Shown: positions 1-10,415, counted from the first letter of the stretch. The stretch is 64,000 nucleotides of DNA from Granulosicoccus antarcticus IMCC3135 (GCF_002215215.1 NZ_CP018632.1:5266501-5330500), one strand, 5' to 3'. Made by a program: numbers and translations. The notes: a model not told the origin generated them from the sequence alone.

Positions 1-1
1 A

Positions 2-1546
2 CTGCTGCTCAACGGCCTGGTGCCGATCCCGCAAGAGCTGCTCAATGACATATTGCCGCTGATTCCAACAACTGTTCTGGAAGTCTCGAACGTGATTATC
101 GGCATCGTCGGGGCTGGCCTTGTTCTGCTGTCCAACGGACTGCGGCAACGTATCCGTGCAGCATTCTGGCTGTGTTTTGCGCTACTGATTGCAGCCATCA
201 TCTCACTGCTGGTCCAGTCAATCGATTACGACATAGCCGCTGTGGTCATGGTGGTAACCGCTCTACTCTGGGCTGCTCGTAGGGAATTTTATCGAGCCTC
301 GCGCCTCAGCTCCCGACTATTTTCCAGAGAATGGATTGCCCTGGTAGGCGGGCTGTTACTAGCGCTGATTCTGACTTTCTTCATCGCGCACCGCGAGACG
401 CCTTACAGCAATGCGCTCTGGTGGCAGATGGCACAGGATGAGAATACGCCTCGTGCCCTGCGCCTGTTTGGCAGTGCCATCGCCGCAGCCCTGATCGCCG
501 GTCTGTTTTTTGCCCTGCGCCCGGCCATTCGCCAGGAATCGCGTCCAGAATTGCCTAAAGACAAGCTTCTGCATACCATTATTCAATCCCAGTACGACCC
601 TGATGCCGGTTTTGTGTACATGGGCGACAAGGAGGTGCTGATGAATGCCGCTGGCGATGCTTTCATCATGTATGCCCGCCAGGGCAGAACGCTGGTTGCA
701 CTGGGAGATCCGATTGGGCCGCGAACCTCTGCAGCCGAACTGATTGACGACTTTGTCTCTCTGGCAGATCGCGAGAATCGTCGCCCCGCTTTCTACCGTA
801 TCAGTCCTAAATTGCTGACCTACTATATTGATGTCGGCTTTTCGCTCAGCAAACTGGGAGAGGCTGCCGAGGTAAAACTGGCTAATTTTTCACTCGAAGG
901 CCCACCTCGCTCAAAATTGCGTCAACGCTACAAGCGGGCCGAACGTGACGGACTGACGCTCGAATGGATTGAAACGCCACACGTGCCCGGATTCATCGAA
1001 AGCCTGCGCCCCATTTCGGATAACTGGCTGGCACACAAGAACACCCGAGAAAAGGAATTTTCCCTTGGCCGTTTCGATCCGGCCTATCTGGCACGCTTTC
1101 CTATCGTTGTGGTGCGTCAGGGAGAGGAGATCGTTGCCTTTGCCAATGTCCTGACGGCAGGCAGCAAAGAGGCAAGTATTGATCTGATGCGATTTACCGA
1201 ACACGCGCCCTCTGGAACGATGGAGTTTCTGTTCATCGGCCTGATGCTCGAACTGAAAACACGAGAATATGATGGCTTCTCCCTGGGCACCGCACCGCTG
1301 ATCGGACTCGACCGGGCACGCCACAAGCGATTGTGGGATCACCTGGGGGGCGCGGTTTCCACATTCGGTGGGCGTTTCTACAATTTTGAAGGGCTGCGGG
1401 ACTACAAGAATAAATTCCTGCCCGAATGGGAACCCCGATATATGGCGACCTGGGGCGGTATGGACCCGTTACTGGTGGCCGCCGATGTCAATGCACTGGT
1501 CAGTGGTGGCTTTGCTGGTTCGATTCGCATGACCCGGAAACCGTAA
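2..1546 (+). CDS. mprF: MprF-type lysylphosphatidylglycerol synthetase/flippase, 3' part (left-truncated)
   Basis: The frame is open to the left edge, so only the C-terminal part (about 514 codons) is visible; full MprF proteins have about 850 residues. The visible part starts with about five hydrophobic segments (roughly residues 25-175 counted from the GTG at 20). A cytosolic DUF2156 (GNAT-like) transferase domain follows to the end. It contains the region starting at YMGDKEVLMNAAGDAF and the closing stretch GLRDYKNKFLPEWEPRYMA that is typical of MprF. Known family role: transfer of lysine or alanine from aminoacyl-tRNA to phosphatidylglycerol and flipping of the product, which lowers negative surface charge. 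The aminoacyl specificity cannot be read from the sequence. A hairpin follows directly after the TAA stop. Confidence 0.85.
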   Translation: MLLNGLVPIPQELLNDILPLIPTTVLEVSNVIIGIVGAGLVLLSNGLRQRIRAAFWLCFALLIAAIISLLVQSIDYDIAAVVMVVTALLWAARREFYRASRLSSRLFSREWIALVGGLLLALILTFFIAHRETPYSNALWWQMAQDENTPRALRLFGSAIAAALIAGLFFALRPAIRQESRPELPKDKLLHTIIQSQYDPDAGFVYMGDKEVLMNAAGDAFIMYARQGRTLVALGDPIGPRTSAAELIDDFVSLADRENRRPAFYRISPKLLTYYIDVGFSLSKLGEAAEVKLANFSLEGPPRSKLRQRYKRAERDGLTLEWIETPHVPGFIESLRPISDNWLAHKNTREKEFSLGRFDPAYLARFPIVVVRQGEEIVAFANVLTAGSKEASIDLMRFTEHAPSGTMEFLFIGLMLELKTREYDGFSLGTAPLIGLDRARHKRLWDHLGGAVSTFGGRFYNFEGLRDYKNKFLPEWEPRYMATWGGMDPLLVAADVNALVSGGFAGSIRMTRKP

Positions 1547-1557
1547 GGGGGGGGAAA

Positions 1558-1597
1558 TTAGAGACTCGTGAGGCAATTAACCAATTCACGACTCTAA
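1558..1597 (+). terminator. Hairpin downstream of mprF
   Basis: The left arm TTAGAG-ac-TCGTGA pairs with the right arm TCACGACTCTAA, leaving a 2-nt bulge and a 14-nt loop. It lies 11 bp after the mprF stop. There is no clear T tract, so it may be a processing or barrier hairpin rather than a strict intrinsic terminator. The TCGTGA/TCACGA core recurs in other gene-end hairpins in the window. Confidence 0.6.
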
Positions 1598-1684
1598 ACC
1601 CGAGATTGACTGCAGTACGTTACCCGGGCTCTGCGCACATGCAGGTACAATCCCCCCAACTTACTACTGCCAGGAGTTTTTCCC

Positions 1685-3076
1685 TTGACCCAGCCTACCG
1701 GAGAGCTTTTCTCCTCACTGCCTATCCGCGCAGAATTGCTTGAGGCTGTTGCATCACTCGAGTATGCAGAGATGACGCCCATTCAGGCGGCGACTTTGCC
1801 CCAGATCCTCGAGGGACGGGACGTGCTTGCGCAGGCTCGCACAGGCAGTGGCAAAACGGCGGCTTTTGCCATCGGTCTGTTGAACAAGCTGGATATTCAG
1901 ACCTTTCTGACACAATCTCTGGTGCTTTGCCCGACGCGTGAGCTGGCTGACCAGGTCGCCAGTGAAATACGCCGCCTCGCCAGTGCTCTGCCGAACACCA
2001 AAGTGCTGACACTGTGTGGTGGCAAACCCATGCAGGCCCAACTTGCCTCACTCAAGCGCGAGGCACATGTCATCGTCGGCACACCGGGACGCATTCTCAA
2101 GCACCTTGAAAAGGGCTCGCTGCAGGTTGGCGGCATCAAGACTCTGGTGCTGGACGAGGCTGATCGCATGCTCGATATGGGCTTCCATGATGACATCATG
2201 CGCATTCTGGACAAGACCAACGACATCAAGCAATCACTGCTGTTTTCCGCCACCTACCCTGATGAAATCAAACATATCAGTGCTGCTGTGCAGAAAAACC
2301 CGGTCGAAGTTCGCATGGAAAACTCCGAATCAAGCGAACAGATCGACCAGGTTTTCTTCAGAACCACTGAAAACGGCAAAAAGCAGGCTTTGATCAGCGT
2401 GCTGGAAAACTATCATCCGGCATCGACTCTGGTTTTCTGCAATCGCAAGCTGCATTGTCAGGAGCTGACCCAGGCGCTACAGGGACAGGGTTTTTCTGCC
2501 AAAGCCCTGCACGGTGACCTTGATCAGTATGATCGCGACGAATCACTGATCCAGTTCGCCAACAACAGTATCTCGATTCTGGTGGCCACCGACGTTGCCG
2601 CTCGCGGCCTGGATATCACGGATCTGTCCGCGGTGATCAACTACGACTTGTCGCACGATACCGAATCACATGTTCATCGTATTGGCAGAACCGGACGCGC
2701 CGGCAGTGATGGCCTGGCAATCAGCCTGGTATTGCCCAACGAGGATTTCCGCGTACAGGCTATCGCAGAGCTCCAGAATCGACGCATTCATATTCAGGAG
2801 CTGCCAACCCGTGCTGGAAAATCTGACGGCAAACTGGTGCCACCAACAGTAACCTTGCATATCAATGCTGGCAGAAAGGACAAGATTCGTCCCGGAGACA
2901 TTGTTGGCGCCCTGACGGCGAGCTCCGAACTGAACAAGGACGATATCGGCAAGATAACCGTACTGGACAAGATGGCCTATGTGGCTGTTGTACGAGCGCA
3001 AGCACACAAGGCGCTGGACCTGCTTGCCAATGGCAAGATCAAGGGTCGTAAATTCAGGGTCAGAACGTTGCGGTAA
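1685..3076 (+). CDS. dbpA: ATP-dependent RNA helicase DbpA
   Basis: This is a DEAD-box helicase of 463 residues, matching the usual DbpA length. All helicase motifs are visible: motif I ARTGSGKT (about 51-58), PTRELADQ, DEAD (157-160), SAT, and motif VI HRIGRTGRAG. The last 75 residues form the DbpA RNA-binding domain (from about TVTLHINAGRKDKI to the end), which in the known family binds hairpin 92 of 23S rRNA during large-subunit assembly. The start is a TTG at 1685, supported by AGGAG at 1672-1676, eight bases upstream. It is probably monocistronic, between mprF and ybiT. Confidence 0.93.
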   Translation: MTQPTGELFSSLPIRAELLEAVASLEYAEMTPIQAATLPQILEGRDVLAQARTGSGKTAAFAIGLLNKLDIQTFLTQSLVLCPTRELADQVASEIRRLASALPNTKVLTLCGGKPMQAQLASLKREAHVIVGTPGRILKHLEKGSLQVGGIKTLVLDEADRMLDMGFHDDIMRILDKTNDIKQSLLFSATYPDEIKHISAAVQKNPVEVRMENSESSEQIDQVFFRTTENGKKQALISVLENYHPASTLVFCNRKLHCQELTQALQGQGFSAKALHGDLDQYDRDESLIQFANNSISILVATDVAARGLDITDLSAVINYDLSHDTESHVHRIGRTGRAGSDGLAISLVLPNEDFRVQAIAELQNRRIHIQELPTRAGKSDGKLVPPTVTLHINAGRKDKIRPGDIVGALTASSELNKDDIGKITVLDKMAYVAVVRAQAHKALDLLANGKIKGRKFRVRTLR

Positions 3077-3266
3077 CATCGTCTGGATCGTAGAAAGCGG
3101 TCATTTAGTCGAATAATCACGACAAAATGTCCAGTATCTGGTGATAAAGGCTAAAGGCTCACATATGCCATGCCGCCTGAAGGTCGGATAGTTCGAGCCG
3201 TGATGGTAGTATATTCGGCTAAATTCTTATCGGTGCGCGCGCGTACCCAACCGCAGGCCCCAATTT

Positions 3267-4877
3267 GTGATTTCTGCAGCAAACGTTACTATTCAGTTCG
3301 GCTCCAAACCCCTTTTCGAGAATATCTCCGTCAAATTCGGAGAAGGCAATCGCTACGGCTTGATTGGTGCCAATGGTTGTGGCAAGTCCACATTCATGAA
3401 CATTCTCTCCGGCGAACTCGAACCCACCGCCGGCAATGTTTCTCTAACACCCAATGAGCGCATCGGCAAACTGAACCAGGATCAGTTCGCCTTCGAAGAA
3501 TTCTCCGTTATCGACACCGTTATCATGGGTCATGCGGAACTGTGGAAGGTAAAGCAGGAGCGTGAGCGCCTGTATTCCCTACCCGATATGACTGAAGCCG
3601 ATGGCATGCGTGTCGCTGAGCTGGAAGTGGAATTTGCCGAAATGGATGGCTATACCGCTGAGAGTCGTGCTGGTGAGTTCCTGAGTGGTGCCGGTATCGA
3701 GGAATCTCTGCATTTTGGCCCCATGAGCGACGTTGCTCCGGGTTGGAAACTGCGTGTCTTGCTGGCTCAGGCCCTGTTCGCATCTCCGGATATCCTGCTG
3801 CTGGATGAGCCAACCAACAACCTGGATATCAATGCGATTCGCTGGCTGGAAGGCATTCTGAGCAATCAGAAAAGCACCATCATCATCATCTCGCACGATC
3901 GTCACTTCCTGAATACGGTCTGCTCGCATATTGCCGATATCGACTACGGCGAGCTGCGCGTCTATCCGGGTAACTATGACGATTTCATGATCGCCTCAAC
4001 GGCCGCTCGTGAACTACTCCAGAACCAGAATGCCAAGAAGAAAGCGCAGATCGCCGACTTGCAGCATTTCGTCAGTCGTTTCTCTGCCAACGCATCCAAA
4101 GCCAAGCAGGCCACTTCACGTGCGAAGCAGATCACCAAAATTGAACTGGCTGATATCAAGCGATCCAGCCGTATCAGTCCCTACATCCATTTTTCACAGG
4201 ACAAGAAACTGTTCCGACAGGCCCTGACTCTCGAAAACCTGAGCATGGGTTTTGATGAAGGCAAGCTGTTCGAAAACGGCCACCTGATGCTCGAAGCGGG
4301 TTCACGCCTGGCTGTCATTGGTGAGAATGGTGTCGGCAAGTCGACCCTGCTGCGTTGCATTCTGAAGGAACTGGACCCGATAAAGGGCGAGGTCATGATG
4401 TCAGAAAACGCCACGATCGGTTATTGCCCGCAGGACAACACCCGCGAATTCAAAGGCAATCAGAGCCTGTTCGACTGGATGAGCCAATGGCGCAAGGCTT
4501 CACACAATGACCAGATCGTCAGAGCCACTCTGGGTCAGTTGCTGTTTTCGTCTGATGACTTCGAAAAGCCTGTTCAGGTCTGTTCCGGTGGTGAAAAGAA
4601 CCGTCTGTTGTTCGGCAAGCTGATGATGTCATCCCCCAATGTCATGATTCTGGATGAGCCGACCAACCACATGGATATGGAAGCTATCGAGGCTCTCAAT
4701 CTGGCACTGGTCCACTACGAAGGCACGATCATCTTTGTCAGCCATGACCGCGAATTCGTCTCTTCACTGGCCACTCAGATCATTGAAATCAAGGGTAAGA
4801 AACTGGTGAACTTCGCCGGCACTTACGATGAATACCTGGCAAGCCAGAAAGAAGTCAAGAAAGTCGCTAATTACTGA
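3267..4877 (+). CDS. ybiT: ABC-F family ATPase, YbiT type
   Basis: This 536-residue protein has two ABC ATPase domains and no membrane segment, as in translation-associated ABC-F proteins. Its N-terminus ([31 protein letters not shown]) and the [16 protein letters not shown] segment closely match E. coli YbiT. Walker A motifs are GANGCGKS and GENGVGKS; Walker B plus D-loop motifs are [11 protein letters not shown] and [11 protein letters not shown]. The first half lacks a canonical LSGG signature and the second has CSGGEK. A charged linker of about 80 residues joins the halves. The family acts at the ribosomal E site; the exact role of YbiT is not fixed. The GTG start at 3267 was chosen by family alignment, and its ribosome-binding site is weak. 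Confidence 0.92.
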   Translation: MISAANVTIQFGSKPLFENISVKFGEGNRYGLIGANGCGKSTFMNILSGELEPTAGNVSLTPNERIGKLNQDQFAFEEFSVIDTVIMGHAELWKVKQERERLYSLPDMTEADGMRVAELEVEFAEMDGYTAESRAGEFLSGAGIEESLHFGPMSDVAPGWKLRVLLAQALFASPDILLLDEPTNNLDINAIRWLEGILSNQKSTIIIISHDRHFLNTVCSHIADIDYGELRVYPGNYDDFMIASTAARELLQNQNAKKKAQIADLQHFVSRFSANASKAKQATSRAKQITKIELADIKRSSRISPYIHFSQDKKLFRQALTLENLSMGFDEGKLFENGHLMLEAGSRLAVIGENGVGKSTLLRCILKELDPIKGEVMMSENATIGYCPQDNTREFKGNQSLFDWMSQWRKASHNDQIVRATLGQLLFSSDDFEKPVQVCSGGEKNRLLFGKLMMSSPNVMILDEPTNHMDMEAIEALNLALVHYEGTIIFVSHDREFVSSLATQIIEIKGKKLVNFAGTYDEYLASQKEVKKVANY

Positions 4878-4884
4878 TGACTTG

Positions 4885-4930
4885 AATCTGGAGCGCCTGG
4901 CTGACGAATATCAGCCTGGTGCTCCAGATT
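4885..4930 (+). terminator. Long hairpin after ybiT
   Basis: AATCTGGAGC pairs perfectly with GCTCCAGATT, and inside it GGCTGA pairs with TCAGCC around a 6-nt loop. The short internal gcct/tggt region can also mostly pair. The hairpin begins 7 bp after the ybiT stop. It lacks a downstream T run, so its role as a terminator is inferred from position and strength. Confidence 0.65.
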
Positions 4931-5555
4931 ACGGCTCTTCTACTCCAGGCCCTTATCGTTCAGCAGTCCAACTGCTCCTCGCCTCGCTTGATACGGCGCA
5001 ACTGATAACAGCCGCTCGTAACCGCGCCAAGCACCTTTTGATTCGCAGCAATGGCCTGACCGCGAAGCGCAGCTCTGACAGGCCAGCCTTTGATCTCCAA
5101 GCCTTTGTCAGGTGTTTAATCACAAGCGTGATTGAATTTTTCCAGGCGAGTTGTGTCCATACAGCGGCCCAGATCAACCGAGGCGCCTCCGTACATGGCT
5201 CATCCGGGGTCACACGCGCCCCTTCGGCGATCACATCGATGATGAAATTCAGATCATGAGAGTGTTGCGCGAATGGGTAACAAACTGTGTTTCCAGACCC
5301 CTGATTTACAACATTACCTCGCCGAAATATCCCACAAGAGGGACAAACGCGTTACGCTTCCTTGACGCATTACCCCCGAACACACGCTGGAACATCTATT
5401 CGTCAATATATTGGCGGCCAAGGTTTCACTTCACGATAAGACTCTCGCCATCGCTGATTTATCGTGTGCAACACCCCTGCACACGTTTCTGGATCAAATA
5501 TTGTTAGCTCTACCCACATCACACGTACACGTTAAACAAACTAACAGGCACTACG
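4931..5555. other. Intergenic region of about 625 bp with no convincing gene
   Basis: Short open frames exist on both strands (for example 4953-5234 on -), but none has a recognisable domain, a good ribosome-binding site or a plausible protein composition. The right half, from about 5270, is more AT-rich and probably contains the desaturase promoter and leader. A decayed gene is possible but cannot be shown by reading alone. Confidence 0.5.
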
Positions 5556-6578
5556 TTGACTACTAATTCCAAAAACTGGACCACCCTGCTTGCTCCATTC
5601 AGAAGCGCAGACAACACCAGAGCCCTGATAGAGATCATGGCCACCGTGGTACCACTCGTCGTACTCTGGCTGGTGCTCTGGACACTACTTCAGGTTGGCA
5701 CCGTATTGAGCTCTGTAGCCTTCGTACTGCTGCTTATACCGGCTGGTGGACTGATGGTCAGGTTGTTCATTTTGCAGCATGACTGTGGGCATGGCTCCAT
5801 GTTCAAATCGAAAGTCGTGAATAACTGGGTTGGGCGCTTTCTGGGAGTCTTCACGCTAACACCCTATGATTACTGGAGAAAGCTACATGCTGGCCACCAT
5901 GCTACCTCCGGCGATCTGGAAAGACGTGGTGTCGGTGACATAGATACCCTCACCGTTGCCGAGTACAAAGCAAAAAACAAGACTGGAAAACTGCTGTATC
6001 GCCTGTACCGCAACCCGCTGGTCATGTTCGGCCTGGGCCCTTCCTACATGTTTTTGCTTCGCCATCGCATACCTGTTGGCGCGATGAAAGAAGGACTGAC
6101 AGGTTGGGGCAGCACATTGGCGACCAACGCTGGAATCCTGATAATGACACTGCTGATGATCAAGTTCGCAGGGCTTGATGCCTTTCTGCTGATCCAGCTG
6201 CCTATTGTGGTGCTTGGCGCATCAATCGGCGTATGGATGTTCTACGTACAGCATCAGTACGAAGAAACCTACTGGGATACACGTCCTGAATGGAGCCATG
6301 AAAACGGCGCACTGCAGGGTAGTTCTTATTACGATTTACCCAAGCCAATCATGTGGATTACTGGTTATATCGGTATACACAATGTTCACCATCTATCCAG
6401 CCGCATTCCGTTCTACAAGCTACCCAACGTGATCAAGGCATACCCGGAACTCAAGGAAATTGGCTATTTGAATTTCTGGGATAGCGTTAAATGCGTTCGT
6501 CTGGCCCTGTGGGACGAAAACGCGAAAAAACTGATCTCATTCAGAGATGCACGACGACTGCAGTTTGCATCAAGCTGA
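5556..6578 (+). CDS. Membrane fatty-acid desaturase (acyl-lipid type)
   Basis: This 340-residue membrane protein has the three histidine boxes of the membrane desaturase family: HDCGH (75-79), HAGHH (111-115) and HNVHH (275-279). These hold a di-iron centre that introduces double bonds into membrane acyl chains. Hydrophobic segments lie at about 30-70 and 180-235, the expected layout. The spacing and the HNVHHLSSRIPFY end resemble delta-12/omega-6 type desaturases, but regiospecificity cannot be assigned. The start is a TTG at 5556 with no strong Shine-Dalgarno sequence. The gene stands alone with a long upstream region, which would suit separate (for example cold-responsive) control; that is inference. 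Confidence 0.85.
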   Translation: MTTNSKNWTTLLAPFRSADNTRALIEIMATVVPLVVLWLVLWTLLQVGTVLSSVAFVLLLIPAGGLMVRLFILQHDCGHGSMFKSKVVNNWVGRFLGVFTLTPYDYWRKLHAGHHATSGDLERRGVGDIDTLTVAEYKAKNKTGKLLYRLYRNPLVMFGLGPSYMFLLRHRIPVGAMKEGLTGWGSTLATNAGILIMTLLMIKFAGLDAFLLIQLPIVVLGASIGVWMFYVQHQYEETYWDTRPEWSHENGALQGSSYYDLPKPIMWITGYIGIHNVHHLSSRIPFYKLPNVIKAYPELKEIGYLNFWDSVKCVRLALWDENAKKLISFRDARRLQFASS

Positions 6579-6588
6579 CAGCAGGCGG

Positions 6589-6610
6589 GTTTCAACATCC
6601 ATGTTGAGAC
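6589..6610 (+). terminator. Hairpin after the desaturase gene
   Basis: GTTTCAACAT pairs with ATGTTGAGAC (one G-U pair) around a 2-nt loop and is followed by CTTTC. It starts 11 bp after the desaturase stop. Confidence 0.55.
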
Positions 6611-6671
6611 CTTTCAGAGAGCCAGGCAATCTTTGTTTGCAAACTCGCTATCAATAACGGCACACGGTGGT

Positions 6672-6718
6672 GCTGAGCTGATCTAAGGGATCGTGAAACA
6701 ATCCCTAAGTGGCTCAGC
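6672..6718. terminator. Nested hairpin between convergent genes, containing the recurrent CTAAGGG motif
   Basis: GCTGAG (6672-6677) pairs with CTCAGC (6713-6718), and inside it AGGGAT (6686-6691) pairs with ATCCCT (6701-6706). The structure overlaps the stop codon of the SDR gene on the minus strand and carries the 14-bp motif at 6683-6696. It probably serves as a bidirectional gene-end structure. Confidence 0.55.
6683..6696 (+). repeat. Dispersed 14-bp motif, copy 1
   Basis: Exact CTAAGGGATCGTGA, in the gap between the convergent desaturase and SDR genes. Other copies are at 10568, 20477, 37381 and 48789. Confidence 0.7.
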
Positions 6719-7466
6719 AGGTGTAGTTCATGCCCAGACGACCGCCATCGACATAGATGGTTTCGCCAGTAACATAGCTGGCCTTGCTACTGGCCAGAAA
6801 CGCAACCACATCAGCAACCTCTTTTGCTTTACCAATACGCTGCAGAGGCGTACGTGACATCACCTTTGCCAAAGCTTCAGGGTTGGAGTTGACGCCAGCC
6901 AGCATCGCCGTATCAATCGAACCCGGTCCCACCGCATTGACGCGAATGTTATGCGGAGCCAAAGCCAGGGCAGATGCCTTGGTCAACTGCGCAACACCGC
7001 CCTTCGATGCGCAATAGGCAGCAATCGTGGGAATGCTGACTACCGCATTGATTGATGACATGTTGACGATGGAGCCTTCGATCTTGTGCTTGACCATGTT
7101 TCTGGCAGCTAGCTGCAGAGCCAGGAATGTACCGATCAGATTGATATCAATGACCTGCTTGAATTGCTCAATGGTAGTTTCAAGAAAATCAGCTGGTAGC
7201 GCAATACCCGCATTGTTGACCAGTACGGAAAGTGCTCCATGCTCTGAGCCAATCGTCTCGAACATCTTTTCGATCTCAGCCGTATCACCCATGTCGCAAA
7301 CAAAGGCAACCGTACCGTCACCCAATGTCTCTGCGGCCTTCTTCACACCTTCTGCATCGATATCGCTGAGTATCAAGCGAAAGCCGTCTTCGGCCAGAGC
7401 TTCTGCGCAGGCGTAACCGATTCCTTGTGCTGCACCGGTAACCAGTGCCAATGGTTTATCAGACAT
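6714..7466 (-). CDS. SDR family NAD(P)-dependent oxidoreductase
   Basis: This is a classical short-chain dehydrogenase of 250 residues. It has the cofactor motif TGAAQGIG (10-17), NNAG (84-87), and the catalytic triad S138, Y151, K155 in the YCASK context. The C-terminus ends YVTGETIYVDGG, typical of FabG/glucose-dehydrogenase-like members. An acidic residue at D35 after the second beta strand favours NAD over NADP by the usual family rule. The substrate cannot be named. No pathway partner is adjacent: the next gene on this strand is a signalling protein 165 bp upstream. Confidence 0.88.
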   Translation of the reverse strand: MSDKPLALVTGAAQGIGYACAEALAEDGFRLILSDIDAEGVKKAAETLGDGTVAFVCDMGDTAEIEKMFETIGSEHGALSVLVNNAGIALPADFLETTIEQFKQVIDINLIGTFLALQLAARNMVKHKIEGSIVNMSSINAVVSIPTIAAYCASKGGVAQLTKASALALAPHNIRVNAVGPGSIDTAMLAGVNSNPEALAKVMSRTPLQRIGKAKEVADVVAFLASSKASYVTGETIYVDGGRLGMNYTC

Positions 7467-7631
7467 TATTGTGACTCTCTATCCTGTGATTTGTTGACGT
7501 GAGGAGTTTTTGCAGCCTTTGACAGGCTGTCCTGGCATGGGACAACATCCAATCCCCTGCTCTGGACGCACCATGATAGCGCGGTAATCAGTCTACCGTG
7601 ACCTTGAATACCAGAAATCCCATCATGTATC

Positions 7632-10415
7632 TCAGGCTGCTCGCTGGTGTGGCTCCGGAGCGACTAGTGCATTGATGGATTCAACAACACCGGGCAAGGC
7701 ATCAGCGAGTACCGGCACCGAATAATAGAATCCCTGGATGCTACTGCACCCCAATGTGACCAGTTTTTCTTTCTGCTCCAACGTCTCTACGCCTTCGGCC
7801 ACCGTTTCCAGCCCCAGACCCGATGCCAGCAGCAGTATCGTGTTTACCAGAGATTGCCGGCACTCCTCATGCTGCAGACGCAAGATGAAACTGCGGTCGA
7901 TCTTGAGCACATCCAGTGGCAAGTCCTGCAAATACTTCAACGACGAATAACCGGTACCGAAGTCATCAATTGCAATACGCACACCTGCCGTCCGCAAGGT
8001 TTGCAGGCGCGTGATGACCGCATCAAGATTCTTCATGACGATACTCTCCGTCACCTCCAGCTCGAGCCTGTCAGGTGGCACTCCGTGATGCACCAGTACA
8101 TCCAGAACCTCGCTACTGAAGTTCTCAAGCTGGAACTGCGAGGCTGCAATATTAACGGCAATACGCAGCTTGCCAAGAGCGGTGTCGCTCCATTGTGAGG
8201 CTTGCCAGACAGCTTCGTTCAATACCCAGCTACCGATGGCATTGATCAAACCTGCCTCCTCGGCAACCGAGATGAAATCAGCGGGTGCGATCAGACCTTT
8301 ATCCGGGTGCCGCCAGCGTATCAGCGCCTCAATACCATCGACAATGCCCGTCTGGCAGTTGACCTTCGGCTGATAGAACAGTTCGAATTGCTCCTCGGCG
8401 ATGGCCTGGCGCAACTGATATTCGATCTGGACTCTTTTTAACACCTTGGTCGCAAGCGTCTGATCAAAACACAGGATCTGCCCTTTGCCATTGTTCTTCG
8501 CCTGATACATGGCCACATCCGCCTTGCGCAACAAATCATCGACATTAGTACCATCTTCAGGAAACCGGCAGATACCCATACTGGTACCCACATTCAGGCT
8601 CGAACCGTCAATGAGAAAGGGTTTGGACAGAGAGTCTGACAAGCGAGTCGAGATCTCTACTGCATACTCTAGCGATTGACTACCCTTGATGATGACGGCA
8701 AATTCGTCGCCTCCCATGCGGGCGAGCAAATCCTCTGACCTCAGACAGCCGCTCAATCGGCATGCAACCAGCTTCAGCAGCTCGTCGCCTACGCCATGCC
8801 CTAACGTATCGTTGACCAGTTTGAAGCCATCCAGGTCCATGAACATCACAGCACCCACGGCATCATTGCCGCTCTTCGGCTCAAGGTATGAGCTCAGCTC
8901 CTCCTCGAACTGACGCCGGTTGGGCAGCTTGGTCAGACTGTCGTGATTGGCCTGGTGGTGCAAAGCCGAATGAAGATCATAACGCTCCAGTGCCGCCGAC
9001 AACTGGTTGACCACGGTGCGGAATACATTGATCTCTCTTTCATTGAGATCGCACCTTTGGCGCTCTCTGACAATGGACAGAGCACCGAATACCTTGCCGG
9101 CAGACATGACAGGCATGCACGAGGTACTGCCATAATTCATCTCGTCGCGCATGGCATGTATTCTGGAGGACTCGCGAGCATCGAGCTGGTCTCGAGAGAT
9201 AAAGGCCTCTTCGCCAGTCTGGCAACACCAGGCGCAGATTGTTTCGGCCACCATCTCGGCAGGCAGCAAAACAAGACGCTTTATCTCCTGACTCAACTTG
9301 CCCCAGGCAACATACGATTCCAGTGTTCCGTGTTCATTGACGACAACAAAAACCGCGCCATTGATATCAATCGTATCCAATAACTTACGACAAACAGCAT
9401 CGGTATCCGCATAGGGATCTGAGATTGCAGACAAGGAACTGCCAAGCTCGCTCAGAGCACGTGATCGAGATAGTTCGGCTTGAGTCGATGCCATCAGTTG
9501 AGCATTCTTGATGGCAATTGCCGCTATATTGGCTATTTTTTCAGCCAACGCGATTTCAGGCCTGATACTGACGTCCCATGAAAAAGAGCCTAGCACCATC
9601 ACGCCAATCACATCATCATCCACAATCAGTGGTACGCAACAAAGCTGCTGCTCATAAATATAATCGGGAAGCCAGTACCTGCCAACCGTGGTTTTATCCA
9701 TGAACACACTCTTGCGATCTTCCCACACCTTGCCGGCAATTCCCTGCCCTCTGGGTCGTTGCAAACCAAGGCAAGCCCGCTTCTGTGGACCGACAGCCGC
9801 CACGGCTTCCATATAGCAACCCGCCTCGTTCAACATCCAGATGTACGCACTCTGAGCCCGGGTATGCACCACGATCGTTTCGGCAATATGATCAAACAAG
9901 GTGTCAAGATCCAGATTCTGCATCAAAGACGTGAGCACATCACCCAACACTGAAAGATGCCCATCCTGCAGCTCGACTGTCGCGCGATTCTCTGCCAGGT
10001 TCTGGTGCAAGCCGATCAGATCACTGACGTCGCGGGACTGAACCAGCAAGGCTGTGATATTCCCATCCTTGTCTCTCAGGGGTGTTCTCAGCGTATCCGC
10101 CGAATACATCGATTCAGAACCCTTTCGCAAGTCGCTATCGGCTTCATGCAGAGGGCAACCTGCCTTGACGGCTTCGTCATCGAGCGCCCAGAATCCCGGA
10201 AAACCCAGCTTTGAATCGCCGAGCACCATTCGCTCCGGTATGCCGACCTCCAGATCATGCCGACCGATCATCTTTTCCACCGACAGGCCCAACGAGTCAG
10301 CCAGAGCCTGATCAACCAGAAGAAACCGATGTTCGAGATCTTTGATGACAAATGTTGTTAACTGCGCATCTGCTATCTGTTGCAGCATTTGCTGCGTATC
10401 GAAGCATCGAAACAC
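7632..10415 (-). CDS. PAS-GAF-GAF-GGDEF-EAL cyclic-di-GMP signalling protein
   Basis: A 927-residue soluble protein with no clear membrane segment. Domains in order are PAS (about 8-135), GAF (150-310), a second GAF (320-475), GGDEF (490-650) and EAL (665-915). The diguanylate cyclase motif MGGDEF (about 567) is intact. The phosphodiesterase side also looks intact, with EALIRW (about 693), EVTES, DDFGTGYSS, KIDRSF and ETVAEGVET. Both activities are therefore possible, and net direction cannot be predicted. The PAS part begins with a short family-like pattern (TFVIKDLEHRFLLVDQ) that suggests sensing of a small ligand or redox state. It appears to be transcribed alone. Confidence 0.92.
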   Translation of the reverse strand: MFRCFDTQQMLQQIADAQLTTFVIKDLEHRFLLVDQALADSLGLSVEKMIGRHDLEVGIPERMVLGDSKLGFPGFWALDDEAVKAGCPLHEADSDLRKGSESMYSADTLRTPLRDKDGNITALLVQSRDVSDLIGLHQNLAENRATVELQDGHLSVLGDVLTSLMQNLDLDTLFDHIAETIVVHTRAQSAYIWMLNEAGCYMEAVAAVGPQKRACLGLQRPRGQGIAGKVWEDRKSVFMDKTTVGRYWLPDYIYEQQLCCVPLIVDDDVIGVMVLGSFSWDVSIRPEIALAEKIANIAAIAIKNAQLMASTQAELSRSRALSELGSSLSAISDPYADTDAVCRKLLDTIDINGAVFVVVNEHGTLESYVAWGKLSQEIKRLVLLPAEMVAETICAWCCQTGEEAFISRDQLDARESSRIHAMRDEMNYGSTSCMPVMSAGKVFGALSIVRERQRCDLNEREINVFRTVVNQLSAALERYDLHSALHHQANHDSLTKLPNRRQFEEELSSYLEPKSGNDAVGAVMFMDLDGFKLVNDTLGHGVGDELLKLVACRLSGCLRSEDLLARMGGDEFAVIIKGSQSLEYAVEISTRLSDSLSKPFLIDGSSLNVGTSMGICRFPEDGTNVDDLLRKADVAMYQAKNNGKGQILCFDQTLATKVLKRVQIEYQLRQAIAEEQFELFYQPKVNCQTGIVDGIEALIRWRHPDKGLIAPADFISVAEEAGLINAIGSWVLNEAVWQASQWSDTALGKLRIAVNIAASQFQLENFSSEVLDVLVHHGVPPDRLELEVTESIVMKNLDAVITRLQTLRTAGVRIAIDDFGTGYSSLKYLQDLPLDVLKIDRSFILRLQHEECRQSLVNTILLLASGLGLETVAEGVETLEQKEKLVTLGCSSIQGFYYSVPVLADALPGVVESINALVAPEPHQRAA

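Noticed and set aside
4953-5234. Minus-strand frame of 93 codons in the gap before the desaturase
   Set aside because: No domain, no ribosome-binding site, and the plus strand is open as well, as often occurs by chance in moderately GC-rich DNA.
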